Assembly: GCA_018398805.1 (NCBI GenBank)
Contig: JAGFBZ010002028.1
Span: 1,488,501 to 1,552,500, forward strand
Reading direction: 5' to 3'
DNA length: 64,000 bases
From: Hirundichthys speculiger
Lineage: Eukaryota; Chordata; Actinopteri; Beloniformes; Exocoetidae
The notes under the pieces: model-generated
The model's input: the letters and a program-made list of their open reading frames with translations, nothing else
Told to the model about the DNA's origin: nothing
Database searches by the model: none
Position numbers and translations under genes: made by a program
In this document: in pieces, positions 49,801 through 61,740 of the stretch
Layout of the letters: every line of letters starts with the position of its first letter
Position numbering within the stretch: the first letter of the stretch is position 1

Positions 49801-50235
49801 CTCATTATCTATGTACAGAGGGGCCATTTTGTCAGGGCAGCTTCCTCAGAAGACAGCAGCCTTCTGTCCGCCAATGGGAATGTATGGCACTGTCCTCTGA
49901 GATAATTCACTTAATTATAGGGTAGAAAGGGCCTCAAGCAGGCATAGGTCAGCACAAACTGACATGCCGCTCACTGCATAGCTCGCACTCGCTTCAGCTA
50001 AGAGCAGATCCTAAGACAAGAGCATACAAATTCCTCCCATCGGAGGAAAGATTAGCCTCCTAATGAACTCACTGGGAAGATTCTCTTATCTTGTGCACCA
50101 CTTGAACTGGGAGGTTAGAGGTCACAGTTGACTACAGCGGCAACCCCAGAGGAGGCATTTACTATCTCGCTTCTGCCCACTAGGACATAAATTTACTTAA
50201 ATGCGTGATTGAACATAGGGACTTGAACCTGAGAT
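46862..50235. other. Non-genic stretch
   Basis: No supported gene. 47040-47110 has a tRNA-like B-box word (GGTTTAAATCC) but no convincing tRNA fold. A T run lies at 48355-48370. 49545-49900 (AAATTAATTATTTCAGC..., GCCAATTAATGATG) is a relatively well-organised candidate conserved non-coding segment that carries the featureless frame 49636-49905. Confidence 0.5.
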
Positions 50236-50330
50236 CAGTAGTTCCCAACCTTTACGACCCAACACACAAATCAAACGCGGCGTCGGAGGTTTGCTTGCGT
50301 GCCCGTAACACATGTATTCCTGAGCACCAC
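50236..50330 (+). mobile_element. Solo left end of a hAT element
   Basis: CAGTAGTTCCCAACCTTTACGACCC resembles the common hAT end CAGTGGTTCCCAACCTTTTTxxxCC, followed by CpG-rich sequence. No right end or duplication is found, so the extent is a guess. Confidence 0.4.
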
Positions 50331-50720
50331 TTAAACTTTTAGGATGTTGTGTAACTTTACTCTCACAAATGAAATGGTGGACATGTTGGAGGGAGCGTGA
50401 TGATTTATTTTTCTTTTTCTGACTAATGGCAGATATTTAGTTTTCTGCAGCGCTGCCAAAATCAGAGTCTCTGAGAGAACTCAGCTTTGCTACGTTGAAG
50501 TGCGTTTGCTGAACCTCTGCAGTTGGTACTCTAATAACAATTTAAAAAAGGCGCTTCCTTCAGAGAGAGGCGTTGGAGTTGAGATGCTGACTTGATTAAA
50601 AAAGCGTACTTTTGTACTGTATCTTTGTAGCATTTCATATAGTTTCAAAGACATTTCTTCTCATCCAAACCGGTGTTGAAAAAGACATTTCCCATGAATA
50701 AATGAGTATTATATAATATC

Positions 50721-51212
50721 TGTGACCCTGCGCTGCACTGGCGGCCTGTTCTGACTAGAGGTGTGAAAAAAAATTGATTTGGCAATATATCGCGATTTTT
50801 GGCCCCCCGTATATTGATTTTTCAGCTCCTAATATTGATTTTTTAGGAAAATTTTATTCTATTTATTTTATTTTATTTATTTATTAAATGTGCAAAAACA
50901 CTTATAATAAACAATAAGTAGGTTGTTTTGAAGCAAATAGATTTGACTCAATTTGTCCTCATCATATCAACTGATGAACATATACAGTAGGCTTGATTTT
51001 TCATCTCTACTTTTAATTTTGATATTAACTGGGTAGAATATCGCAATATATCATGATATCGCGATATCGTGACAGTACCGTATTGTGACCCAAGTATTAT
51101 GATACATATTGTATTGCGAGGTCCTTGTCAATACTCACCTCTAGTTCTGACTGCATCCCACCTAAAGAGATCTGGGATAGGCGTCAGCAGAAGATGCATG
51201 TATGGATGGATT
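50721..51212 (+). mobile_element. LINE 3' tail split by a hAT MITE
   Basis: TGTGACCCTGCGCTGCACTGGCGGCCTGTTCTGAC (to 50755) continues, after the inserted hAT MITE and one copy of its 8-bp duplication, as TGCATCCCACCTAAAGAGATCTGGGATAGGCG...GCATGTATGGATGGAT (51152-51212). Joined across the insertion, it reads as the sense 3' tail of the teleost LINE type whose antisense copy lies at 23249-23366. Confidence 0.7.
50756..51143. mobile_element. Complete hAT MITE, 388 bp
   Basis: The left end TAGAGGTGTG and the right end, the inverse of TAGAGGTGAG, are flanked by a perfect 8-bp duplication GTTCTGAC (50748-50755 and 51144-51151). Subterminal ATATATCGCGAT/ATATCGCGATATCG words occur near both ends in inverted form. 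It is AT-rich with no coding capacity, and is inserted in the LINE tail. Confidence 0.93.
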
Positions 51213-53202
51213 CTAATAAAACAGAAACATGTTGTTCTGATGATTATGATTCTTGTTCAACTTAGTGTGGTTTGTGTTTGAGTGGACGTGTCATCTGTGG
51301 TTCTTACATAGAACTATCAAAAATCAAAATCGGATACCATTGAGCATTAAAAAAATGCCTACTTTCCGATACCTTGTCACAGCACCACCACTGCTCTAAA
51401 TGTTAGAGCAGTTTTTGGCTCTAACATTTAATTTGCAGTGTAGCGCCACAGTCACACCTCTCCAATCATCCAATCCTGATGTGACAAGGCAGCACCAGGT
51501 TCAAACATCCCTCTGGAGCTCCAGCATCGTCTACGGTGAGAATCATTGTGGAAGAATCTGTCTGTGTGTCATACAACCACCCCCTCAAAAACGAACCTTT
51601 GAGTATAATCAAGCTTCATTATAACCTATTATATAGCCCATAAAAGGATATTTGAACCAGCCCAACTTAGCATTTGATAATGGATGTTGTTGTTTGTGAA
51701 ATGACAGCTTGGAGCATAACAGCCTTTGATGGTATTGCAGTTTTTGGCTCTTCCACATAGGTTTTATCCACGGCGTCGGTTGACTTTGACCTTTTTAATA
51801 TAGTCTGTGTTTTTCCCTGAAATAAGTGCATGACACAAAGCCCAGGTGAGGTTTATATGAACCAAATGGACATGAAACTGGGTTGAAAGATGAATAATAT
51901 TGGTGCCATATGAACACGATATGTTAATGAAAAAAAAAAAAAGAAAATTCTTTCGGCTTTGAAGTTTTGTCGATGACCACTTTTCTTTGGCGCAACAGAT
52001 CAGCTCTATACATATCAGGAGGTAAGCCTGCAGCAAAACAAAGAGCCAGATCAGAATTTCTTCAAAGCGCTTTTTTATCTCTGGGTTTTCATTTGGGACT
52101 CTTCAGCTCAACCACAGGACGAGACAGTCTAGTCTCTAAAAATGTTCTGGTGTCAGCAGAGAGGGAGACTCGTGCACAGATAAAACAGTAGTGTGTCGGA
52201 GCAGCCTCGTTTATGAAACCCGTGTTTATGACTATCCTCCATGTGTGGAGACAGATCATCGGCAGGACGGATCGGTGTACCATGTGACCCGTTCAAAGCC
52301 ATTTCCCCATTAACCGGTGCGTGCATGTTTGTGGATAAATATGTGTGTGGGTGCGTGCGTGTGTGTGTTGTTGGATAGGGTGAGAGTGAAATATGGACTT
52401 GGAAGAGGACGTGAGGGTGCTGGCACTGATCACTGACAGTGCGATCAAGATGTACTCGACTGTTATGTGTGTGTGTGTGGGTGTGTGGCTGGCTGTTTGG
52501 GGGTTCTGGATGTGTGTTGGCGTCTAAATATCTTCTGCACCGGCACCCCGCTGTTACCCAGACCTCCTGAACTTGATCCATTCTAAAGGATGACGCTGAT
52601 TTAAAGTTGCAACCTACCATTGCAACACACACACACACCATCCACAAAGAGGCAGAAACACACTCACACACCAGCTTATGGGAGCCATGTGGGACAGAGC
52701 GAGTCTGACATTACAGCCATCATCTCACTCACTCTTCTACTCATGTCTCCCTTGTTAAAGCTTCATTTTGGAGGGTTGTCTTAAGTGTGTGCGTTTGGAC
52801 GTGTACGAAGCGAACTTCAGCAAGAGCTCAGGTTGCCAAGCTCCTTCAGGCATGTTGATGAAATTAGCGCGTGCTCCATCATGGAGATGATGTCTATAGC
52901 CTTTACATCTCTCTCCCCTTTGAAACTGATTTAGTCATCAGTCAACTGTACTGAGTTTACGATACACATGTGCGGGTTTGTGTCTGTGTTTTAGGCTTTC
53001 CAGTTGTATTTCTGTCGGAGATGCTCAACCAAAATAACTGTTACAACTGCCATTTTATTTTATTTTTTTACAGTTCCTATAAAAATCTGACATACACTAA
53101 AGCACGATTCGTGGGTAAAAGCAGGTAACCTGTTTTGTCAGACGCTACCCTGAATTTCACAATAAATGTTAATAACTCCAAAATTGCAGCGTGTAGATTA
53201 AA
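51213..53202. other. Non-genic stretch with microsatellites
   Basis: The 172-codon minus-strand frame (52671-52153), the longest in the window, runs across GT/CA tracts at 52343-52368, 52465-52487 and 52626-52640 and yields His/Thr runs, so it is rejected as a gene. Confidence 0.6.
51391..51429. repeat. Two mutually exclusive perfect hairpins
   Basis: Hairpin 1: CTGCTCTAA (51391-51399), loop ATG, perfect complement at 51403-51411. Hairpin 2: AAATGTTAGAGC (51398-51409), 8-base loop, perfect complement at 51418-51429. The two share the TTAGAGC arm, so only one can form at a time. Confidence 0.9.
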
Positions 53203-53515
53203 GGGCTGTGTATACTCTCGCAGCAATGTGTCGCAGTTAGCTTGCCCCAGGTATGCCGCAGTTATTTTTGATTTATGCCCAAGTTTGAAGCGCGGTCTGC
53301 GCTATGTTATTCCACGCCACAACGCAAACTTATCTCTTGTGTTTTTACACTTCCTCACCATCTCTGTGAGGAATTTTGGCATGGGATTCGGTATGGCGAA
53401 TTATCATTATCTCGGTATGGCAATCATACAAAGTAAAACAAGCCGGTAAGGTAGCAAACCGGAAATACGCGTCGTATAGAGCAGATGTAGAATTGACCAA
53501 TCAGAGGCCTCCTTT
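53203..53515 (-). mobile_element. Relative C of the MADF element core
   Basis: GTGTATACTCTCGCAGCAATGTGTCGC (53210-53236), the TATGTTATTCCACGCCACAACGCAA block and GTAGAATTGACCAATCAGAGGCCT match the core of element A, with about 85-90% identity in the shared blocks. The MADF segment is reduced to its last dozen codons (minus strand, Trp of RKWKN changed to Cys). The bases between there and GTAGAATTG are unrelated. The TAGGGATGCAC ends of A and B are missing on both sides. This suggests that the core is a separate element. Confidence 0.65.
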
Positions 53516-53958
53516 CTCTCCTCCCTGCGACGCTATGCGGCACTGTCTGTGGTCACCTACAATTTTGGGGAGGTGCACCAGAGTGTCTGCGGAGGGTATT
53601 TTTGGGGCATTTCTGCATTATCTGCGTCACACACACAGACGACCTGATTTCTGAGCATAAACCAGGTTTCAGTTAGAAGTCTGGTTGACTTCCAAGTGTT
53701 TATTATATCTCGCATTTCTCAGTATGAAGAGGAAAAATTAAGTGGAGCAGCATTTGGGGTGAAGAGAGCAGATTTATTTAATTGTCTAAAATATACTGCG
53801 ACTAACCTTACTGGTTTCACCTGAAAATGGAGTTGCCTTTGCTCGCAGGACTCCTTGTAGTCTTTGGCTTCCTGTCTACTAACAAAAGGGATTTTCTTCT
53901 GATGATCATTTGGCGACATTGAACTATCCTCGAGTATCGCGTTTGAATTTGATGTAAA
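53516..53958. other. Non-genic stretch
   Basis: CpG-containing sequence continues to about 53660 (possibly the rest of relative C). After that no feature is recognised. Confidence 0.45.
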
Positions 53959-54008
53959 GTAGTGAGTAGAGCTGAGCGATTTTATCGATTCTGCGATATA
54001 TATCGATA

Positions 54009-54755
54009 CAGTGGTACCTCTACTTACGAAATTAATTGGTTCTGGAAGTAGTTTCGTAACCTGAAACTTTTGTAAGTAGAGACGTGTTTTCCATGTAAAT
54101 GCCCTAATCCGTTCCATACCCCCCAAAATTCAAACATAATTTTTTTAAAATAAATTATAAATAATAAATGAAATGACATAAAAACCTGTAAGAAATACAT
54201 GTTAGAATTAGAAAAGCACTCGGAAAGCACAGACCTCCACCAAGTGCAACAATTATCGAAAATTTGAAAGTGATCCAGAATCCAGGATTTCTTCCGGATC
54301 ACACCCAAAATGAAATCAGTTCTTCCTTTTCACATTTCGGACAATTCCTGAAAATTTCATCAAAATCCATCCATAACCTTTTGAGTTATCTTGAACACAG
54401 ACAGACAGACAGATAAACGCGGCAAAAACATAACCTCCTTGGCGGAGGTAAAAGTTGCTTGTTTATCTGGGTTGCTGGGTTACGCTCATACAGACAAGGG
54501 GCCCTCCTAGCCAATGGGATGCCAGGAAGATGCTAAGCGATAGCCGGACGTACTGCTTTCAAATCGAGATACAGAGCAGCTACAAGTATGTTTACGTTCA
54601 GTAAACTCTGGGAGCTGCGAGTAGCAGCGCTACTGTATTTTTGCCTTTCGCATCCTGAAATTTCTTTCGTAACAAGAGGCAATATTTTCCCGTTGAGGCG
54701 TTTCGTAACCTGAAAATTTCGTATATAGAGACTTTCGTAAGTAGAGGTACCACTG
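54009..54755. mobile_element. TA-flanked pogo/Tigger-like element
   Basis: A perfect 23-bp terminal inverted repeat beginning CAGTGGTACCTCTACTTACG is present at both ends, and TA lies immediately outside on each side (54007-54008, 54756-54757). CAGT-starting repeats with TA duplications are typical of the pogo/Tigger branch of Tc1/mariner. An inner inverted theme (TTTCGTAACCTGAAA near 54047 and its complement near 54703) extends the symmetry. No transposase is encoded, and a dispersed repeat is inserted in it. Confidence 0.9.
54203..54452 (+). repeat. Dispersed element, copy 2 (partner at 21447)
   Basis: Runs from GAATTAGAAAAGCACTCGGAAAGCAC through CAGACCTCCACCAAG to a (GACA)4 run (54400-54414) and ends AACCTCCTTGGCGGAGGTAA. 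The outer boxes ACCTCC(A/G)CCAAG and CTTGGCGGAGGT are inverse to each other, which hints at a DNA element with inverted ends. It shares long blocks with 21447-21985 but lacks about 240 internal bases. It is the innermost layer of a three-level nest. Confidence 0.7.
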
Positions 54756-55150
54756 TATTTTATTTTCCCAGAGAGTATCGATTTTTCATCCGCAGGTATC
54801 GATATTCTAAGCTTCTTTCAAAACCCGCGTGTCCCACCTTTAAAAGCTTGCAAGCAACAATTTGCACTGTTTAAAAAAATGAAACTGTTTTTCTCAACAA
54901 ATCTTTTATTCATTTTGTCCAGCATTTGCAAGCTGCCTGTCAGCCATATAATCTGTAATTGATGCTTTCACTTCAAATAATTCAAACAAAGTCATTGGAA
55001 CACTCACAAGATGTCACCAAAATCACTCTGTCCCTTTAAAATCTTTTGGAAAATGATGTAAATGTAAATATCAATGAATATCGATATATATTGTATCGTG
55101 TATCGTATCGTATTGCGAGATTAGTGTATCGCTACATCCCTAGTAGTGAG

Positions 55151-58100
55151 GTTGTTTGTCTCTGTGAGGTCCTGCAGTGGACTGGTGATGCTTCCAGAGT
55201 GTATCCCCACCTTTGGCCTGTTTGACAGCTGGGAACTGTGTTGTACGCCTGCAGTCATTAACACTTACCGATTAGTCTGTTTAATGAGAAAGAGGTACTA
55301 GTATCTCACATGACTCCTGATGTCCGTGGCCCATAGCTTGCTGCTGTGCTTAAAACCTCCCGCCTCTGCCCCGGCTCCACCTGTAGGCTCTGATTGTGCA
55401 GGAGGTTAAGTTATTTTATTACCCCCAGTGTCTTTATGTATGGCTTAAAAGTAAGAATTTATTAGTTTGGAGCCTAGCCACCGAAGTTTCAAGTGTTTAT
55501 CATTAGGAAGTATTTGAGGTCTGAGCTGTGAGCCACGTCGGACTGAAATCACCTTCTTAATAAAAACCTTCTGCGGATTCACAGATGCAGTCTGAGTCTT
55601 TCATCGTCAGAACGTCTGTGAGTGGTGGCTGATCACAGACTGGCTCATCAATTAGGATAAATCGTCACCCAGGGATCACAGAGATATAGGTCATTTTTAC
55701 TGAAGCCGAAGAAAGAACAAATATTTTATTTTGGTCAGTTAGGGGGCTTGGTGAGTGACGGGGACTGACAGAGGCCTGGAATGAGGCGACTAATGGAGGA
55801 AATGCCGTGTCTTCTGGTGAAGCATAAACAGGTTGAAATGAAGTTGGATGCAAGAAAACGTATTTTCTTTCTACATGGACAAAACTCTTTGTTGCACATC
55901 TGTATTGTCTCTGTAATGAGAGACCTCTCCGTTAGTCATACCTGACGGCGATAGAGTCAGCAGCAAACTCTGGAGGTAAGCTAACACTTGTGTTATATTT
56001 CAATGGGATATAACACCCATTTTAATACAATGTTCCTAATTGTAGATTATTTAAAGTTTGTTGGTCCACAACAAAGATCATTTTCCAAAACGAATTTATT
56101 TGCATCATGCTTTTCTTTTTTTTTTTCTTTTAAGTAAATTGGAAGCAGTTCCTGTGTTTCAGCTGACATGTGCTGCCTCACCTGCTGCTCACCTGGACCA
56201 TAAATTAAGATGTTTTATGTTTCAAAATTTATTCTCATGTTCTGAAATAACTATCTGTATCTGCATATCGTAAAAAAGAACAGACCATGTGACGCGTTCG
56301 CGTCGTAAAGCCTGATGATGACAAGCACCTACGATATTTACGTGCAGTAACACGGGCTTGGAGGCAGGGGTAGATTTTGTTCATAGCTGTGAGACGTTGG
56401 GAACAACTGACACTTTCGCGAAAGCCAAAATGCATAAATTTTGATCTGTGAACAGTTTATGCACAAATAAATCTCGGAATGCATTCAGCAGCATTTCGTG
56501 GATGCCATTTGTGGAAGTTGGACAGCAGAAGTGAGTTTCGCTGAAAATAAAAATGGCGGCGAGCAGCTCGGAGCATTTTTCCTATACAGTTATATAAGTG
56601 GACGAACAAGTTTTGAATCCATGTTATCAAGTATGAAGTTATCCTTGTCTATTTTTAATTTAAGTGTAGGGGCGTCGCCACACACCGCAGTCAAGTCTTT
56701 TAATTTTACTGTGCAGACGAGTATGTGTGTGTGTGTGTGTCGTGGTGTCGAGCAGCTTGTGACATTAAACTGCAGATTCAGCACTTGTATGCGATCAGTC
56801 AGCATCCTGTACTCTATGTTCATATGTTAAGCCCTGTCTGCATGCATGCCAGTATATCCACCTTAACAAGTCATTTAATTTAAACTATTACCAGTGGAAT
56901 TTGAAACTTGATGAGTTCTGCGACTCCAGAGTCCCTCAGCAGCAATATTTTACACAAGCTGTCCCGAAGCCTTTCCACAGTCGCTCCACGAAGCACTTAA
57001 AGTTAATTTGTAATTGATGAGGTTAAATATTCTACATACAGGGCTTTCATTTAATGTGTGAATTTGTACAATAGAATTTTGGAGCAGATCAGCAAGTTGG
57101 AGTCGACTGGTCGTGTGAATATTCTGCCACGAGTGAAAAGGAGCCTTTCATCCCACTGAAGCGTCCAGTAAATGTTGCAAAGGTTACAATAATTCACATT
57201 AGTGAGAGTCTGATCAGGAACTCGTGCATGATTGTGCGATAAAGTGGCTGAGACAACTTTGCAGAGCTTGAAGTTTAAACCTATTTGCATTCAGTCAACT
57301 TTGTACATGTTTATAATTTAATCTGTAAATCTGTTTTAAACAGACAAAACATTAAAACAATGACATACCAGTTCAGGCTGTAATGTATCACGAGTGGCAG
57401 TGATGAACGTTGGATCTATTACTTCTTTTTTGAAAGTTTTTAATGCATTTTTTTCATATAATTAAAATATATTAAAAACTACTAAGCATAAAACTAAGAA
57501 AAAACTGTATATGTATGAATCTCTAAGAAAGAGAAGTAAAGTGTTGTTAAAGCTTTTATGCTTTGCATTTTTGCATTTTACGTGAAGGTTTTGTACAAAA
57601 ACATGTTTTTCTTGGATGACATTGATTCATTTTCACAGATAAATATTTTACCAGTATGTCCTGGCATTGCAGAACTCTGAATTAGTTTATTCATGAAAAG
57701 GAAAAAAATCAGAATCAAGTGCAGAATCGAATTACTCACATCGTCGAGACGTTTTCATCGCAGGTCATCAATTTCAGGGGGAAGCAGAACAAAACATTCA
57801 GTCAACGCATCTATTGCCAGATATGTTTCAAATCTATTTAAAATGAATTGAGACCCTCTCTGTGAGATCCAGCAGTGTTTGATTTAAAGTAGACCAAACA
57901 TGACGGCGTATACCCTCAGATCCACCCCGAGCTTTTGTGTTGCTCACTCTGTAGTGCTAGCATCACAGCAAACGGAGAAAAACTGTAAGAGCTTTAAAAA
58001 TGCTGGCAAACCTCAAGCTGTCTCTAAAATTACAATTATATGACATCATTATAATCCAACACAAATGAGCTCGCTCTCATTGGGCCTTATCTTCACTGAT

Positions 58101-60429
58101 ATTGATTGGATGATTGTGAGATATGAATCCATGCATATCCTGATGCTAGAAATCCCAGTTCCCTTCAAAATTTAAGATCTGATAAATGTTATATTTGTTG
58201 CTCCTAATAACACATCATTTTATTTTACTAATTGATTGCATGTCAGTGAAGTCGCTCTAATAATTCATAAACAATATGGATAATATTTACCGAAGATTAC
58301 AGTGGAAATAGTCACTTTGGTCGTATCTCTTGCCTGAAGGAGTGTCGTAACTGTCTTTCTAGTTGGCACTGGGCACTACCTGCTTAGACCAACTGGCCCG
58401 TCGGAGCAGACTGGGTTTTCTGGGAGGATGGGCAGCCTCTCCAGCTCCCGTCCTTACATACAACATGTAATCATCTAGGAGCAAATAACACCCTGCTCGC
58501 CATGTTATGAGAACGTTAAACTGTTTTAAATGTCACCAAGTGTTTTTCTGATTGCACGTTAAAGTGCTTTTGCTGCTGCACACATATATTTTCAGTCAGG
58601 GAAAACTGGAAAGGGAATCATCATATCCACAAACATTTTATTACGCTGCAAAATTTTACAGTACGATGACAAATATGACAGCCGCCTTCTCAGATCAGCG
58701 CGACTGAGCAGGAAGGGCCACACAAAGAAGCCAAATAGATGTCTTTGTGTGCTCCAGAGTCGTCTCCGTTCTGTCAAATAGCATAAAACCTGTTTTTTAT
58801 TTGCTCCAAATGACAAAGCCCGCCAGATGAGAAAAGCTAGATCCTCTTCCCGATTTTGCCCTTTTGTACTGTTGTCTCTGTTTTTCCTCAGTGGCCGTCC
58901 TTTTCATGACAGCATCAGGTAACAAGCGGTCACAATAAGAACACAACTTTAAATTTCCTGTTCTTTATTTGCGGTAATCCTCCTCAAGATTGGGAATTGT
59001 ATTGGAAATTTTGCATAGAAATAAAGTAAATCAGTCCTTCCTCAGTTATCCTTTTCGCCTCATGGTCTATCAGTCATTGTCCCGCTCTTCCTCTTTTCAA
59101 CACTTGTGGTTTTTCTCGAGACACTTGCCGACTTGCAAAGCCACAGATCCTCCAAGACTTATGTGTCTTCTCATCACTGGTGCGTTTGACGTAATGAATT
59201 AAAACAGTCTTATTTCAGCTCGTGATATTTTCTTTCTTTTGCTGACCTCTAACCACACGATTTATCCTTCTCCATTTCTTTTCTCTTTTTTCTTTTCTTA
59301 AATAACTGTACCACACACACACGATGCGAATGGCTCTCGTTGGATGAATGGTTCGCCTACTTGACCGACCTCCAGGCTGTATCCTCATGTGAACCGTGCT
59401 TTCAGATCTGCAGTTGTCTTTCGCGTTGACGTTGCATCAGAGAGCGAACTTGACCCGTCGTCATCAGCTGAGAGCATTAACTCACATTCACGAAGAAGCG
59501 AAATACTTGTCCCTTCGATCTGTCTGGTAGCGTCATGTTTCAGATATTAAATTAAAGCCAATATCTCCATTGTTGAATTTGACGTAGATATCGCCGTAAT
59601 TGTTTCTTCATCTTTTTTTTTTTTTAAACTTTTGAACAAAGTTAGGGAGGGGTCCCATGAGGAGTAGGAAGAGAAGAAGAGGAGGACTGACGGGGGCAGA
59701 GAAGGGGGTGGGGTAGCAGCTGAAACCTCAGTGGTGTCACAACTGCCAATTTGAGGCCAGTTTGAGATGTTGACATCTGCATTCTTTCACGTTCGCTGTA
59801 ACAGAGACCAGCTTTAGATTGCTTTATTTATCTCAAAGCGCCTGCGGTTGAAAGGATGCACAGTCCTGGACAATGTGTGTCTGTGTGGGCGAGATGAGGA
59901 GAGAATGTCTTAAAAGGCATCGTCTACAAATCTTTTACAGGGCTGGAACGCCAGATCACATGACCGTTGAAGCGCCCAGGGAACACGTGTACGACTGTAA
60001 ACAGACTTGTAAGGGGATAGCAGTGTCGGGGATGGACACGTAGCAACTGATCAGAACCAGTCAGGAAGTCGGTATGAGTCAATGTGTCACAGTTTCTCCC
60101 AGTGGTGATGATGATAACTATGATAAATGACGATTGGTCATTTTCTTCTGTAGGACTCTTTCAACACTTGGATGTCGGCTAATTTTCTTATTTAAACTAG
60201 TTGTCTTGTGTTCTCCCCTAGCATTACTCTTGGATTTGACTTGACATTTTCCAAAAATATTTTTCTTTCTTTTTTAAATTAAAAACATTTTCTTCTTTTA
60301 ATTTAGAGCATGTTGACTTCTCGTTCTGGTTCAGATGCACCAAACATGCATCATGAACTACCACTACTTGTCAAAGTTATTTAGCTGGAACGTAGTGCAT
60401 CCATTTCCCTAACATAATGCTTTACATCT
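55151..60429. other. Long non-genic stretch
   Basis: No supported gene or element end. 56270-56560 has scattered CpG and ends in AAAATGGCGGCGAGCAGC, which recalls the 5' region of a DNA transposon gene, but no family is identifiable. A GT run lies at 56723-56740. The open frames here are all under 115 codons and without domains. Confidence 0.5.
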
Positions 60430-60690
60430 TCCAGAAGGTTCTTTGAGGTCTCATCTGTCCACAAAGGGATTTTCCAGCAGGCTTCTCTCTTGTTGTTTTT
60501 TTTTTGCAAACTGCAGATGGCCATCACCGTCCTTTTTAGAGTGTATCTGCTTACTTCTTGCAATCCTGCAACACATGTTCATGTTATTTAGTGTTTTCAT
60601 AATAATGCATTTATGAACGTTCACTGTCGGGTTTCTGAATGGGGCCTCAGTTATGAAGAACTTGCCTCTGATCAGATCAAACAAGTTACT
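60430..60690 (-). pseudogene. Tc1-like transposase, central part, frameshifted
   Basis: Minus-strand frame 60684-60451 gives CCRIARSKQIHSKKDG and LQFAKKK, matching the R-V-A-R-(R/K)-K-P-L-L-(S/T)-x-K-x...RLQFAK region of Tc1 transposases. The next part, CWKIPLWTDETSK (minus, about 60490-60443), is in a different frame. The shift lies in or near the T run at 60496-60505. WTDE contains the first catalytic Asp of the DDE triad (GAT, 60455-60453). The rest of the catalytic domain and the terminal repeats are not found. It belongs to another copy, and likely a related family, than the fragment at 15350-15675. Confidence 0.75.
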
Positions 60691-61740
60691 CCCCCCTTGA
60701 TGTCAGAGTCACATGACTTGTTGTCCCTCACCTGGGAGGACCAGTCCACTGCTTCACATTTAGCAACGGCCCTCCCACTCATTTTTTTATCTATTTTGTC
60801 ATTTTTTAAAATGAAGAAATAATTCAAGAGCAGGTTTCCTATTCGTCTTACCATCAAGGCATCTGCGCACCAAACTTGTGAAACTTGTGTCCTGCAGCAG
60901 TTTACCTCGGTTAGGAATGTTTTATAATCTAAAACAAACAAACAAAAAAAAAACCTTTGCTTGGAAATTTTTAAAACAGCACCTAGACTTTCTTATGTCA
61001 CTGAAAAATCCAAGAATCCAGAGCGTGAAAAGAATTTTTCATTTGTCAGTTTAATGACTACATGTTAGATGCATTATCTTTTTGTTGTGAACCATTAGCT
61101 TGCTTGCTCGCATTTTTTCGGTTCCCCGGGGTAAAATATCGAGTGGATCAATTTTCATAACTTTGTTGGAGTTGTCTCATCTTGAGCCTTTTCTTTCATG
61201 CTGCTACAGTTAAACCTGATATGGAAGACAACTTATATAAAGTATACAGTTTATGATCTCTAGGCTGATATCAGCGTTGCTCAGCAATCAAACGACGGTT
61301 CTTCTATCATTGCTGCTCTCCATGGGAGGACTGCTGTCCTCTTACTGCTACTGTCTGGTTTCCATGTGCTGTGAAACAGGATCATGACCACTACAAATTT
61401 AAGATATATGATACTTTTTTGTTCTGATACAAGTTATGTCCATTTTGAAGAAAATTATGACCCAAAGTGCAGAATTCAGTGTGTTTCGGCATCATCCTAG
61501 AACTTTTTTTTTTTTTTGTGCAGTTGCTATGAACTTTTAACATAGAGGTCTTTGTTCATAAATAGCTCCATCAATTTCTGCTTTACATAGACAACAAAAC
61601 CAGTTGTTTCCAAACCAGCATTTCACTTTGAACTGAAATAGGAAAAAGATGTCTCTCATGAATTATCACAGACGGGTAACAAAAAAGGAAAAAAAAATGT
61701 TTTTTTTTTTTTCCTTTCTAAGATCTTCTTGTGAGCTCAC
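60691..61740. other. Non-genic stretch
   Basis: AT-rich with poly-A/T runs (61507-61519, 61690-61711). No element ends are recognised. Confidence 0.6.

Larger units (their letters stand above)
53967..55142. mobile_element. hAT element interrupted by nested insertions
   Basis: The left end TAGAGCTGAGCGAT and the right end, the inverse of TAGGGATGTAGCGAT, form a degraded inverted repeat. A perfect 8-bp duplication, GTAGTGAG, sits at 53959-53966 and 55143-55150. ATATATCGATA / TATCGATATATA subterminal words lie at both ends, as in the fish TAGGGATGTAACGAT hAT class. Without the inserted DNA (54009-54755 plus one TA) the element is about 427 bp and non-coding. Confidence 0.9.

Noticed and set aside
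52153..52671. Longest open frame in the window (172 codons, minus strand)
   Set aside because: Runs through several CA/GT tracts that give His/Thr repeats. No domain, and no codon pattern beyond the repeat.
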